Origin: Nematostella vectensis
Taxonomy: Eukaryota > Cnidaria > Anthozoa > Actiniaria > Edwardsiidae
DNA length: 64,000 nt
NCBI RefSeq assembly: GCF_932526225.1
Contig: NC_064037.1
Coordinates: 14,583,703 to 14,647,702, forward strand
Reading direction: 5' to 3'
Under the pieces are notes generated by a model that saw only the letters and a program-made list of their open reading frames with translations, was not told where the DNA came from and searched no databases. Made by a program: the position numbers and the translations under genes. How positions within the stretch are numbered: the first letter of the stretch is position 1; each line of letters begins with the position of its first letter. Positions 44,594 to 55,556 of the stretch are shown here, in pieces.

Positions 44594-44931
44594 TCATGTC
44601 AGTACGAAGGTTACGGTTTATGGGATAGAATTTATAAGTTAAACGAGACTTAACTGTAAGTTGAAGTTTGACTTGAATTCTATACCATAAACATTAGTAA
44701 CTGGAGGACTGACACCCACCACACCCTCCCAGTGTGGCTTATGTTTGTCCCCGGTTACTTCTATTTTTGTGCATTTCCACAATGAGTGTTTTGAACAAAT
44801 GATTAGTGACGTCACGTTGCTCCCAATAGGCTTTGCGTTCGTTCTTCATGTCAGTCCTCCGCTTACTAATGTTTATGGTATAGAATTCGAGTCAAACTTA
44901 AACTTACAGGTAAGTCTCGTTTAACTTATAA
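44594..44931. repeat. right-end compound inverted repeats
   Basis: 44,629-44,713 and 44,843-44,931 form a near-perfect ~85-bp hairpin with a ~130-bp loop. 44,594-44,630 and 44,801-44,854 complement the two halves of 38,086-38,160. All share the phrase CTTCATGTCAGT. Confidence 0.8.
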
Positions 44932-46835
44932 ATTATACACACAGAATCTGATTTAGCCTGATAGCCGGCTCTCATTCGGGCTATTCAGAAATGTTTTGTT
45001 TGCGAATAATGGGAATCCTGTGAGTGAAGGCCGAGATGCCGAGATGCCGAGATGCTCAATACATAAATTCCTTGTTTTACTACTTATGAAGCAGCATACC
45101 GGAGTCGAATTAATCGAATCTGCGGTTACCCACATACGATCTCATGAGCAGGGTAGCGTCCCAGCCCCTTGAACTCCTCCCCCCCCCCCACCCCTCATCC
45201 ACCCGAGATGCCGCCGTCTTATTTTCTTGTCATTATGTAGACCCAAAAGGAAACAATGAAGAGTAACGCTAGCGGTACATTTCAATGTACGTTTCTGTTA
45301 GATATATTTGTTTTCATTTCAGACTTTCTGAGCATGATCAGGGCTGCGTTGGTCTAAAACTATACTTTCTAATGATAATCATGTACTCGAACTCCGCTTT
45401 GGCAGTGCCTATCTATAGAGTCTCTCGTATAGACGACAACGGAGAAAGCTCGGAGAACGAGAATTTTTTTATAAAGGGTATATTATCCCTATAATCGCAC
45501 ATGATCGAAGCCAGTTTGACCGCACCATCGCCACTGATCGCATTCCGATCGCAAAGCGGGTTTCCATATGATCGCACACGATCGCTGGTCGAGTTTCCAT
45601 ACACTAGTATAGTGCGATCGTGTGTGATTGAGTGCGATCATATGAAACAAGCCTGGAAACCAGCGGACTTCCTGAAGTGAGCATATTGGATTTTGTTATG
45701 GGAGAAGGGAAAATCTTTCGATTTCATGCGCGAGCTCAGTAGCGGATTTAGGGGGAAAGCCCCTTTGGGCTGCCAGAAAGCCATATGTAACATTAAAGAT
45801 TACCCCCTCCCCCCAGCTAGATCAATCCCTGGAGCTATATACCAAGTGCAGGAAAAGTCTTCTTGCAGTTTTGCAGGCCACAATTGTGACATCTTCGCTC
45901 GTCCAGCTCTTATTTCGCGCTTGTCGCATCGCCGAAGGGAATAAGAGTGTGAGACGGCTGTATTTTGTGTCGACCGTCATGCTCTACGATCCAGAGCCTA
46001 GGTTTTCTTTAACAGGCGCGGAAACCTTTGCGGGAAAGTCCGCAACTACAGCCCGGTCTTCGTGGGTAACTGGTCGTTTGGCTAGTGCAATCCTTGTCAA
46101 TCAACAGCTACTTATTGCCTACTGATTAGATATTTGTATATTTTTTATAGTCCCCGGGTGGTGAGTAACTGAGCTCATAGCGTGACATCACGCATTGCGT
46201 TACAAACGTCAGAACGACTGCATGGGAGAATAAGATTGAAGCTATTGGTATTTTAGAATTATTAGATACTTAAGCTTTATCTTCTAAGAAGCTTTTTTAT
46301 TTCAAGATATTATCTTCTGTAGCAAACATAAGAACCCCTTGAATTTTACTCTTACCCTGTATTTCTGCTAAGTTTATCTCAGCACAGCCATCTCGCTCTT
46401 CCAATTTTGAAACTAATCAAGTGATACCCGCACGTAACTGCTAACATACTCCCTCGCCCTTTCATTCTATTGCAGTTTCCATATCAATCAATCTTGTTCT
46501 GAAAAGTCGTTTGTCTAGCTTACTCGGTCAACTACTTATTAGGACATTACATACCATATTTGGGAGTTCGCTACGATCCTTTTTTTTTCGCTTTTGTATC
46601 GCCCTTGAACTGCGTACGTCAAGAATTTCTACGTAAACTTGCAAATTCGCTCTTTTAAAAAATTGGCCCAGATCCTAACGTTTTAGAATATCACATGTAT
46701 CCCGCGTTGTACTGGGTATCGATCCAGGCTCTTTTAATCCATTTAGAAACGCAGTGGCTATATGCCCGACAGTCTGGAAAGGTCCTCGATGGACTATGCC
46801 CGACAGTTTTCAATTTATTCAATTAACCCAGTAAC
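44932..46835. other. intergenic with MITE-like inverted repeat at ~45,478-45,665
   Basis: Around 45,560-45,655, GTTTCCATATGATCGCACACGA is mirrored by GATCGTGTGTGATTGAGTGC...ATATGAAAC, a MITE-like palindrome. About 46,555-46,765 is a diverged copy of the repeat near 4.2-4.5 kb. No gene recognised. Confidence 0.45.
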
Positions 46836-47205
46836 CTGTCGACCTATTAAGTTCAAAGTATTCTATATTTGTTGCGAAAGGGCAAGAAAATCTAAATATT
46901 GAGCTTTTTTGTCGGTATTGAATGTTTTCCGTCCTCTATGTACACTATAACATCGTAATTCCAGTGACACTTAAGAATTTTCTACAACATGCTGCTTAAT
47001 GTCGGTAGTTCCCCATTCACAAAAATATCACGGTAAATTGTCGACCTATTGAGTTCAAAGTATTGTATATTTGTTGAGAAACGGCAAGCGAATCTGAATT
47101 GAGCTATGTTGTCGGTATAAGACGTGTTTCCTTGATTGTATACACACTATAAAATCGTTATCCAAGTGGACTTTAAGGCGACTTTTACTACAGTACAAAA
47201 AGTTC
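46836..47205. repeat. ~200-bp tandem duplication
   Basis: GTCGACCTATTAAGTTCAAA...GTATTCTATATTTGTTG at 46,836 recurs as GTCGACCTATTGAGTTCAAA at about 47,039. Similarity continues through GAGCT..GTTGTCGGTAT and ACACTATAA.ATCGT. The two copies are diverged. Confidence 0.75.
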
Positions 47206-48700
47206 GACACCTATCCACTTTTCGCTGATTGCACTGATTTGTAGATATAAATGCCCTACATTACCAAGGAAGGGTGAAAGTTCATATATACTGAAATATT
47301 TCAAGGTAGGGCGTGGTCTCTCCAAGACATGACGTCACCCTACCTAATCTAACATATCAATATTTGGGTGACCTTCAAACCCGCTCGGTCAATCTCTGGC
47401 AGGCCTGGGTCTAAGGGCTTTTCAAGATTAGTGAGATACAAATTTGACCAAGCTGTCAGGTTTTTTTGACAAATTCTTGCCGCGAGTCTCAAATTGACAG
47501 GAATCAGCATTTTTCACCATATTTTCTGTAGATCAGGGAGCGGGAAAACTTTAGCTTTTCTAAATATGGGCATCAATGACCATATAAGGCAATGCAAACG
47601 AAGGACACTATCCTTAAGGAATATGTTTGATATGTACCATTAATCCTGCCTACAGATCGCAAATTTCAATGAAACAAATCCATGGAACCTGAAGGTACTA
47701 TTGTTTTTCAATTGCGAGGAGTTTTTGAACATTCACATGAGCGTTTATGAGAAAATGAAGGATGTTGATTTTAGAGGTTTATTGTATACAAATTTAACCC
47801 GTATTATTTAGACCACCACAACTTCGTCCAGGAAGGTAAATTCGACAACCGACTTGTCTAGTACTTTACCCTATATTCCAAGAATATGTGTTATCTAGGG
47901 CGACCAGAATATTATTTCATAGAATCCAAGAATTCTTTGTTAACAACAAAACAACAAGGTTGTTAAAGTCATGTTTAAGTACACTATGGTTTCCCTAGCG
48001 AAAACCGAAAATCCACATCTAACCCACGAGATCTCACTCCGTTCTCACGGCTCAAGTGTTATTCACGAGATGTGAGAATACATTTTAGTGCGTTCGCACA
48101 AGAAGGAAGCCACTTGCGTTACCTCACGCCCTTCCAAGCAATGAATTAGGTAACTATGGTGCTCTAGATGCTAAAAAGGAAGGTGCCAAAACAACCCTCG
48201 GCATCTATAATGCCCCTGCAAAAGACAGTAGCTAACTGACATGACGGAAAAACCTGGAAAACTTGCAATTCCAAATAGAGAGAAAAGACACAATTTCTTC
48301 AGTGGCTATAGGCTCCTTGTATTACGGACTGATTTTTAAAACACAAATAACGTGAGGCTGAAGTGCACATGACCAGATTTTGGCTTTTTAGGGTATTTTT
48401 TCCTTGATCATCATTGCCTTGTGTATCAACTCAGGGACGAAAAGCTCAAACTTCAATGACACTTTACAAAAAGTCGCATCAATTTAAAAAAAGTCGCACT
48501 TGATATTTTGTTTGCCATTAGTTACTAAGTACTCAGAGAAATTCTCCGCCTTATTCGATGTGAAATGGGCTTATTTGAAGCGTCATGTTTTCCCGTCATG
48601 TTTAGCTAACTGGTACGGGGGGTGGGGGGGGGGGGGGAGGGTTGGGTTGCCAGAGGGGTGTTTAGTTAGAAATGTTAGAGAATATAAGAGTTCCAGCAAC
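47206..48700. other. intergenic, no gene seen
   Basis: Stop-rich DNA. A G-run lies at about 48,616-48,638. No domain or splice pattern recognised. Confidence 0.4.
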
Positions 48701-48711
48701 CGATCAACTGG

Positions 48712-49830
48712 GGTTGGGCTAGGGTTAGGGATTTGTTTGTAGGATTAGGGTTGTATCGGTAGGGTATGGGTAGGCGGTGTTGGTGCATGGAGGACAGTGC
48801 TGAATAACGTATGCGCATGCGCGTGTTCTGGCGAAAACAAACAAAATCTCAGTGTTGAATCGTTCGAGTAAAGGTACGAAAGGCTGACTTCTGTCGCTGT
48901 TTTGACTTACTGTACAGCATTAAAACCATACTGTACAAAAGATGACAGATTTGTGTGATAATGAGGGAATTATAAAGAAAATTAAAGCCTTAGGTTTGGT
49001 CTAGTTTTCTTAGCATTCGCCAAAATGTGACAGTTCGCCGGTAAAAAGCCGCCATTTCAAAAGAAAAAGGCTGGTTTAACCGCGCGGTACTGGAACTAGT
49101 CTTGCGTTTTTCAGCACTGTCTGCAAGGAGTAGCTGCTGGGATTAGGATATGCGTGCTGGTAGGCTTTGGCTTGTATGCAGGTAGGTTCAGTTTTGTTGG
49201 TCTATGACCGGGTTATGGTTGGGTAGCTGATGGCTATAGGTTAGAGTGGCGGAAGATTTAAGGCCGGTTGGTGTTGGGTTTGGATCGGTGTAGGGTATAG
49301 TTTGAATGGACGGTTTAGGGTTAGATGGTAGTGGGGTTAGGGTTTGGTGGTGGTAGCTTTAGGTTTAGGTGGTGGTACGGCTCTATGGTTGGGTAATGAT
49401 AGGCTAATGGGGCGGCTGATGGTAGGTTTGGTTGGGTGATATTTGGTGATATCAGGTTTAGGGTTGGGTGGGGTTAGGGTTTTGGATGGGTTAAGGGTTT
49501 GGTGATATCAGGTTTAGGGTTGGGTGGGGTTAGGGTTTTGGATGGGTTAAGGGTTGGGTGATATCAGGTTTAGGGTTGGGTGGGGTTAGGGTTTTAGATG
49601 GGTTAAGGGTTTGTTGATATCAGGTTTAGGGTTGGGTGGGGTTAGGGTTTTGGATGGGTTAAGGGTTTGTTGATATCAGGTTTAGGTTTGGGTGGGGTTA
49701 GGGTTTTGGATGGGTTAAGGGTTTGGTGATATCAGGTTTAGGGTTGGGTGGGGTTTGGGTTGGTGTTGGTTGGTGATAGGGCTTGGGTTGGATAGTGTAG
49801 GATTAGGTTTGGATGGTGGTAGGACTACAT
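48712..49830 (+). repeat. G-rich telomere-like minisatellite region
   Basis: Strong G/T strand skew with many TTAGGG-like hexamers. The core (about 49,434-49,760) is a 56-57-bp unit repeated about 5.5 times: GATATCAGGTTTAGGGTTGG, GTGGGGTTAGGGTTTTGGAT, GGGTTAAGGGTTTG. The flanks are degenerate. It may be an old interstitial telomeric or telomere-derived satellite. Confidence 0.85.
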
Positions 49831-49877
49831 CAAGCCGTTCTATTTCGTTTTGGTATTCAAGCGGTCTATTTCTTTTT

Positions 49878-50446
49878 AGGGAGTGTTCATTATTTATGGC
49901 CGGGGGGGGGGGGGGGCTAAAAACGTTTTGGGAACGTCGATGGGGGGTTCATAAAAGTTTCATTGTTGTTGACGGGGGCGTGGCGGGGGGAGGTATTTTT
50001 TATTATTGAAATGAGTAATCAAAATGCAAGAAAAGCTGTTCCTAGCGTTGCCAATAACATATTTAGGCTACATTTACTGCTGTTGAGCCGTGAACGCTTT
50101 CACACAAATGACAAATTCAACAATATTTACTAGGTATTAGTTCATGTAAGCTTGACCTATAGGATCAATAAATAAAAACAACTGAAATGTATGCATTTGT
50201 AAAATATACTAGGAATCTAGTACGTGCAATTGCAAAAGGTGCTCTTTCAACTCCCAGACGCATCCATATGACAGAGCGCCTTAAGTACACCCATGCTTAG
50301 CTTGATCTTTCGATTCTTTCGGGGGGGGGGGGGGGGGGGGTCAACAAAGTCTTGATTTTGACAAATGGGGGGTTGACAGACAACTCATGTGGAGTGGCGC
50401 TGCATACCGACTCCCCCCTCAAGGCCATAAATAAATAACACTCCCT
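49878..50446. mobile_element. ~570-bp TIR element
   Basis: AGGGAGTGTTCATTATTTAT at 49,878 is inverted at about 50,425-50,446 (ATAAATAAATAACACTCCCT), with GGCC and G-runs just inside both ends. TTA outside each end may be a target duplication. No transposase ORF. Confidence 0.7.
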
Positions 50447-52477
50447 TAGGACGCTCTGTTTTTATTTAAAATTGCGCTTATAAACAGAATTATAAGAAAA
50501 AAGTGCAAATTGGTTTTCGGAAAACGGCGGCAATACTTTTTCGGGAAAAATCATTAAAAAGTATCTTCTAAAGACACAACCATTTCTATCTACCTAATCG
50601 ATTGTTGAGTTCTATCGGCAACTTTTTAGGGAAACGACTTGCTTTCGTAGTGATTTCCGAATTGTTCTAATTTGTTTTCCCTCAAGGGTACACCAATTTT
50701 CTTTCTCTCCGCCCTCTATAGAAAGTGCGTAAAATTGAACACGACGTGTGCCTTGATTGCTTCGACACTTTATCACAAAGTCTCCGGTGAGACGCCGCAC
50801 GACTGGATTTTCAAAATAATCAATTGTCAATCTAGTTATTTCGAGTTAAAGGCTAATTAATACATTAGTAGCGCTCGGAGATTGGCGATTACATTATTTT
50901 ACAAGCAGACCTTTCAATATCGTTTGAGATATAGAATAGAACACAGTCGAATGAAAACAAGCTAATCTATTAATCCTCTTTCTAAAAGCCAGAAGCCAGA
51001 TTCGTGCCTGAAGGACTGATTTTAACATATCTGACGCTGTCTTCTACAAAAGAAGGATAGTAAATAGTGAATAAAGAGATCTTATTTGCGGAGCTTTGGG
51101 CTAAATTGAGTAATCCTTGTTCGCTCTTTGGCCGAAGAATGAGAATATAACTGAATTAGATACCATTATATGATAATTAATTACACGCCAAGATTCATTT
51201 TTTTGGCAAAAGGGTAAAACCTCTAGAAGGGCGGATAAGTTAGACGGATTCCTCTTTCGTCCTGCTTCAATTTTTTGGTATGTTTGACATATTTTAATGT
51301 TTAAATATCCTGTTGGAAAAAAAATACTTAACTTTAGACCTCTTCTAAGCGTGGGGTTTGGAGTTAAATGGTTTACGGTGTTTCGTCTAGAAAACAGAAA
51401 AAAATCGTCCATCTGCGGTTTGTTGTTCGAATGTCATTTGGCCTGATAACCTGGCTGTTTTTATCTTTATTTTTGTTTTCCGCATTTGTGAGTAAAGATG
51501 ACGAGGTTTTGCAAACCTCTTTACTCTTAATGTGCTTGACAAAGTTAAAATCCTTCCACTTAATGTATTTGGTCGAATCTAAAAGCCCTGTATTTTCATT
51601 ATCATAAGGGGTTGTTAGCAGGTCTAAATTCATTGAAAGTCCAAATACAAGTAACACGTCAGGACAATTCCTCCGTATTTGATATGATGTCGCTTCTATT
51701 GCAAGGGCTAACCACTACCTGAGTTGATAAGGGAAAAAAGACCGCTAGAACGGCTTCTCCAATTGGAAGCAAGAGAAACTCAGCCCTCCTGAATCGCCAT
51801 TTCTGAAAGAGCTTACAAAATTGATTGTGATAAATACCCAAGATTATTGAAAACCACAATTGATAGAGCAATAGCCGGGCCTTTTATAACCTCCATGAAT
51901 AAGTAGAGACTTAAATACGAATAGAAGTTGCTCCGTCCGTATCTGAATTCTGAGGGTGTCAACGGTCTAGTATAACTAACAAGCGCGCTGGCTTGGTATT
52001 AAACTTCTAAATAACATGCTTCAATGTTTGAAGGAGTAAATCACGGATGGTGTTAATAGCACTGCGCGCAATGGAGGTAGTTGGATGTTAATGACCAAAT
52101 GCGTTATCTATGACCACTATCAGAAAGGTTGTAAAAATCACTTCACCCCAAATCAATTATTTATTAAACTTAAAACTCAAGACGAAACTTCCTTACAGCA
52201 AGTTGGAAAAAAAAATCAGGGCTTTCTTTCTCGTGTAGTAGTATTCTTTATGTAGGCAAACATCGCGCGCAAGTTTCAAACACGAGATCCCACTTCTGAC
52301 ACCAGATGAAGACGGTTTATTCGTGTGTTTGTCATCGCATCTAGATAACGCGGGGGTGCTGCTTAATGGTTATCACATATGCGGTCGATAAGTCAGTCGT
52401 GATATAATAGTCCCTTATTGCCCTGGTAGCATAATAACTGACACTGATAATCGCGTCGGTCAAAGCATCGAAAGGGA
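50447..52477. other. intergenic, no supported gene
   Basis: ORFs of 60-100 codons on both strands, none with domains or consistent splice sites. Confidence 0.4.
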
Positions 52478-52490
52478 AGGGTATAAAACG
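52478..52490 (+). promoter_or_regulatory. TATA box upstream of signal-peptide exon
   Basis: GGGTATAAAACGA about 100 bp upstream of the ATG at 52586, followed by GC-rich sequence suitable for a start site. Supports an independent promoter for this first exon. Confidence 0.55.
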
Positions 52491-52585
52491 AAGCTGCGTT
52501 GGCGCAACATCCAAACAGTGCACACAAGCAAACAAGAAGGTCAGACCCTCTGCTAACAGAGCTACAAAAAAAACACAAGAGAAAA

Positions 52586-52709
52586 ATGACGACCATTCGA
52601 TGCGTGCTTTTCGCTGTATTACTGTTTGCTTATTGCGCTTTGTTGATAAAAGCGCGCTCGATTGATGCTGAGGCCGAGAAGACCTGGCAAGAGGAGGAGA
52701 CAAAAACAG
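52586..52709 (+). CDS. first exon of a secreted peptide (signal peptide + propeptide)
   Basis: ATG at 52586, 41 codons plus one base, then GTTAGT. Encodes a signal peptide (MTTIRCVLFAVLLFAYCALL) and the start of an acidic propeptide. I chose this Met over the upstream one at 52499 because the signal peptide begins here and the TATA box fits. Length (124 nt) and phase equal those of the first exon of the ShKT-type gene at 57761. No matching second exon is found before 57.7 kb. Either it is an alternative first exon of that gene, or an orphaned duplicate. Confidence 0.6.
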
Positions 52710-55369
52710 GTTAGTGACTTTCAAAATTTTGTAAACTCACCTTTGGCTTAATAGTGAATAAGCAGATAATATGGGCATATTCTCTTAGCAAAAATCATAC
52801 TCATATTAACTGTAACTTTTGCTCGAGCTCGGAAATGCTATTGATAAGGTATTAGTGCTTCTTGGCGAATAAGACCAAATTCTTATATGTTTGTTAAGTT
52901 AAATCGAAGTTGGCAAAAAGGGAATAGAGAGAACAGCAGCTAAAGGAGAGATTTTATTTACCAAATAAGACTAACAAACGCAAAATAAGAAATTAAGATA
53001 AGGGGGAAAATTTTTAAAAGAACCAGAGAATTCCTAACTTGTTTTGTTTTATGTCTTAAGTAAATTATGTACGGCTTAATAGACTCCGCTCAGCAGTTTT
53101 ACATTCTGACACTCCGGTTAGCGTGTTAAAAGCCTCAGAGAGGGATAAGAGGTCCTGTGTTGCCGTAATGCTAGATTATGGAAGAAATGGCGAGAAAGTA
53201 AGCCGATTGGGGTAATTTCGCCCTTCAAACTCTTCACCTCCGCGACCATAAATTTCACTAATATTTCATGCAAATAGCAAATAGCGGAAAGAATTTATGA
53301 ACCGTATTATATTCTGCGGTGTATTCCACTTCATGTAATGGATTTTATCCTCATTAGTAATAAAAAAAGATCTGTAAACTTCATATTTACTGTACAATTT
53401 TTAAGAAACTGTAATTTTGACCTAAGGGATAACAAATGATACACTATCCATTTTTCCCGACCTGGTCGGAATGTTTAATAAATCCCTTTTTTTTTTAAAT
53501 TATCAGAGGTTTGGGCCGACTAAAGGCCCTTAGCCCCCCCCCCCCCCCCTCTTCCCTCCAAGAAGTGGGGGACAAGATCGTCAAATATCGTACTTTCCCA
53601 TATCTTATCTGCGAACCCCCCTCCAGGAAATCTTGGCTATGCACCTAGATCACACTACTGACCGTGTTTAGAATACACAGAGTCATGCTTAACCTATCTT
53701 TCCTTTGGTGAAATGAATTATCTCGGTATCGGAAGGATCGATGGCATAATAACATGGAAGTGCTTCCAAAACGTCCAGTAGTGTATTACCTAGCTTATGA
53801 ATGACCCAAATGAAAACCGAATACTTGAAGATATGATGGTTTGATAACCCTGGCGGAAAGAAAAGAAATAAAGGAGAGCTGAAAAATCAAATGAGTCACC
53901 ACAAAATAAGTGCTTTTGTATTACCAGCTAGTGCTTTTCATTGAGCAATTAGATTTAAAGGATATAGTTAAAAAGTATTTTTATCCAAAATTTGAATGTA
54001 TAAAATTGAAGAGAGAGGCGACTATATGCAATAGTGACTAAAATGTGAAAAATGGTTTAAACTAGAATGCAAACCAGACAGAAGTCCAATTACATGTTCA
54101 GTGACGTGAATCTAATATTAATTTGACTGTTTATTAAAATGCCTAAGAACATAATCCCTCAAAAGAGGATAATCCGACTCTTATTATCAGAAATACAATC
54201 TTGCATATCTTTCAACTTCCATTCCCCTTTTCAATAACCTGGGTGTGGTGGATTAATAGGGAAAGGCATAAGATATGGCATGCTCTCTTGGGCTCGCCTT
54301 TAATAGCCTTCTGTGGTACGCTTAAAAGCAGTAAACGATTTACGGATCTAAACGACCATCGATTATTTATATTCTTATAGCATTTAGTTTCAACTTCTTA
54401 CTCAAAGGATTACATATTCGAAAATAATCACGGAACAGTATATCGTGTCCGAGTGCTGGGAACTCTGCTCCGGGGGAGGAGGCGAGGGATGCTAACAGAT
54501 ATTTGCTGTGGTCTAGAAAGAGGTAACTTTCATATTTATCAGTTGCAATCTTTTCCCTTTTATATAGCATATCATATAAAAAAAAATTCACAAAAAGTAA
54601 GCTTTCAGATTTCAAAACACAGGAACAGTTTGAATTTCTTTGAAATCCAAAATTTTGACAGAAGTCTTTTTGATGGTCTTCACATTTGTGGCCGCGCCAA
54701 AAGAGCCTGGATATCAATGACGTAGATTGAGGGGTGGTTTACAATAGCGCTAGATATATCACTCCCTTCGCTTTTATTAGGGAGAAGCGTTTTCTCATTA
54801 ACCATCCTATTCATTTTGCCAACCTGTCTATGTCATCCTTTATCATCTTCTACCTCCAGAAAGGTTTCCACTCGTCTCTGTGCAATTCCAGATAAAACGA
54901 CAATAAATAACAACTCACCGACCAAAGGATCTCATCTACCATAAAAAAAAAAAAAAAAAAAAAACTAGTATATAGATTTAGACACTGCCTAAAGCGGAGT
55001 CAGCATTTTATCCTCCAAATTAACAAATGTAGAATAGAAGGTTTCTGACAGTCTCTTACTCAAAGAACGAAGGAGAGGGGGCAGGGGCTACTTCAACCCC
55101 CTCAACGGGCTACTCCCAGAACTACAGATGCATCATCCCAGCCTATCATTTTTAGTGCTCTACAATAGCTGTCCATACAGAGGTGAAATAAACATGCTTT
55201 ATTTGTAGAGGGAAACAGCATGTTAAAGCATATTTCTTTCTCTCTTGTTTCCTGACTGATATGCCTGGAAAAATAAAGATAGCATTAATATGTGTTTGAA
55301 TTGTCATTATAAGGGGATTCGCATTAATGTCAAGGAATGAAGTTTGAATGATGGTTTTACACACCTTAC
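52710..55369. other. intron or intergenic, no exon recognised
   Basis: AT-rich with a C-run at about 53,534-53,551 and an A-run at about 54,943-54,964. No cysteine-rich exon on the plus strand that would complete the 52586 first exon. Confidence 0.4.
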
Positions 55370-55556
55370 CTCAGTTTAGCACTTCGTTTCGTTTTATTCC
55401 TTTGTACGCCCCCTTCTTCGTGGTTAGACAATGTCGATATTCTTGAATCTTTTAAAGAATAAAAGGGTTTCAATACCCCATCGATTTCCGAATAATTAGC
55501 AGAGTCCAACGATAAAGATATTTTATTTTCGTGCTCTGCTGAAAAAGTCTCCAAAT
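55370..55556 (-). CDS. candidate internal exon of a minus-strand gene
   Basis: On the minus strand a good acceptor (AACATTTTTTTAG) precedes a 187-nt open exon that ends CTGAG/GTAAGG. It encodes a Ser/Glu-rich stretch (ISLSLDSANYSEIDGVLKPF) and ends with basic KTKRSAKLR, which contains a Lys-Arg. This could be a propeptide segment of a secreted protein. No partner exons are identified, so the gene is unknown. Confidence 0.35.

Larger units (their letters stand above)
38086..44931 (+). mobile_element. decayed DIRS-like retroelement
   Basis: Gag-like, reverse-transcriptase and RNase H sequences occupy 41,899-44,375. They lie between inverted repeats: 38,086-38,160 is the reverse complement of two separate right-end segments, 44,594-44,630 and 44,801-44,854. 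The right end also folds on itself (44,629-44,713 with 44,843-44,931). DIRS-type elements are known for inverted termini and internal complementary regions instead of LTRs. I found no tyrosine recombinase or methyltransferase, so the copy is incomplete or the boundaries are wrong. Confidence 0.6.

Noticed and set aside
48712-49830. True chromosome end
   Set aside because: Sequence continues normally on both sides and the hexamers are heavily degenerate.
54367-54717. 116-codon minus-strand ORF with several cysteines
   Set aside because: Cysteine spacing fits no family and no signal peptide or splice partner is visible.
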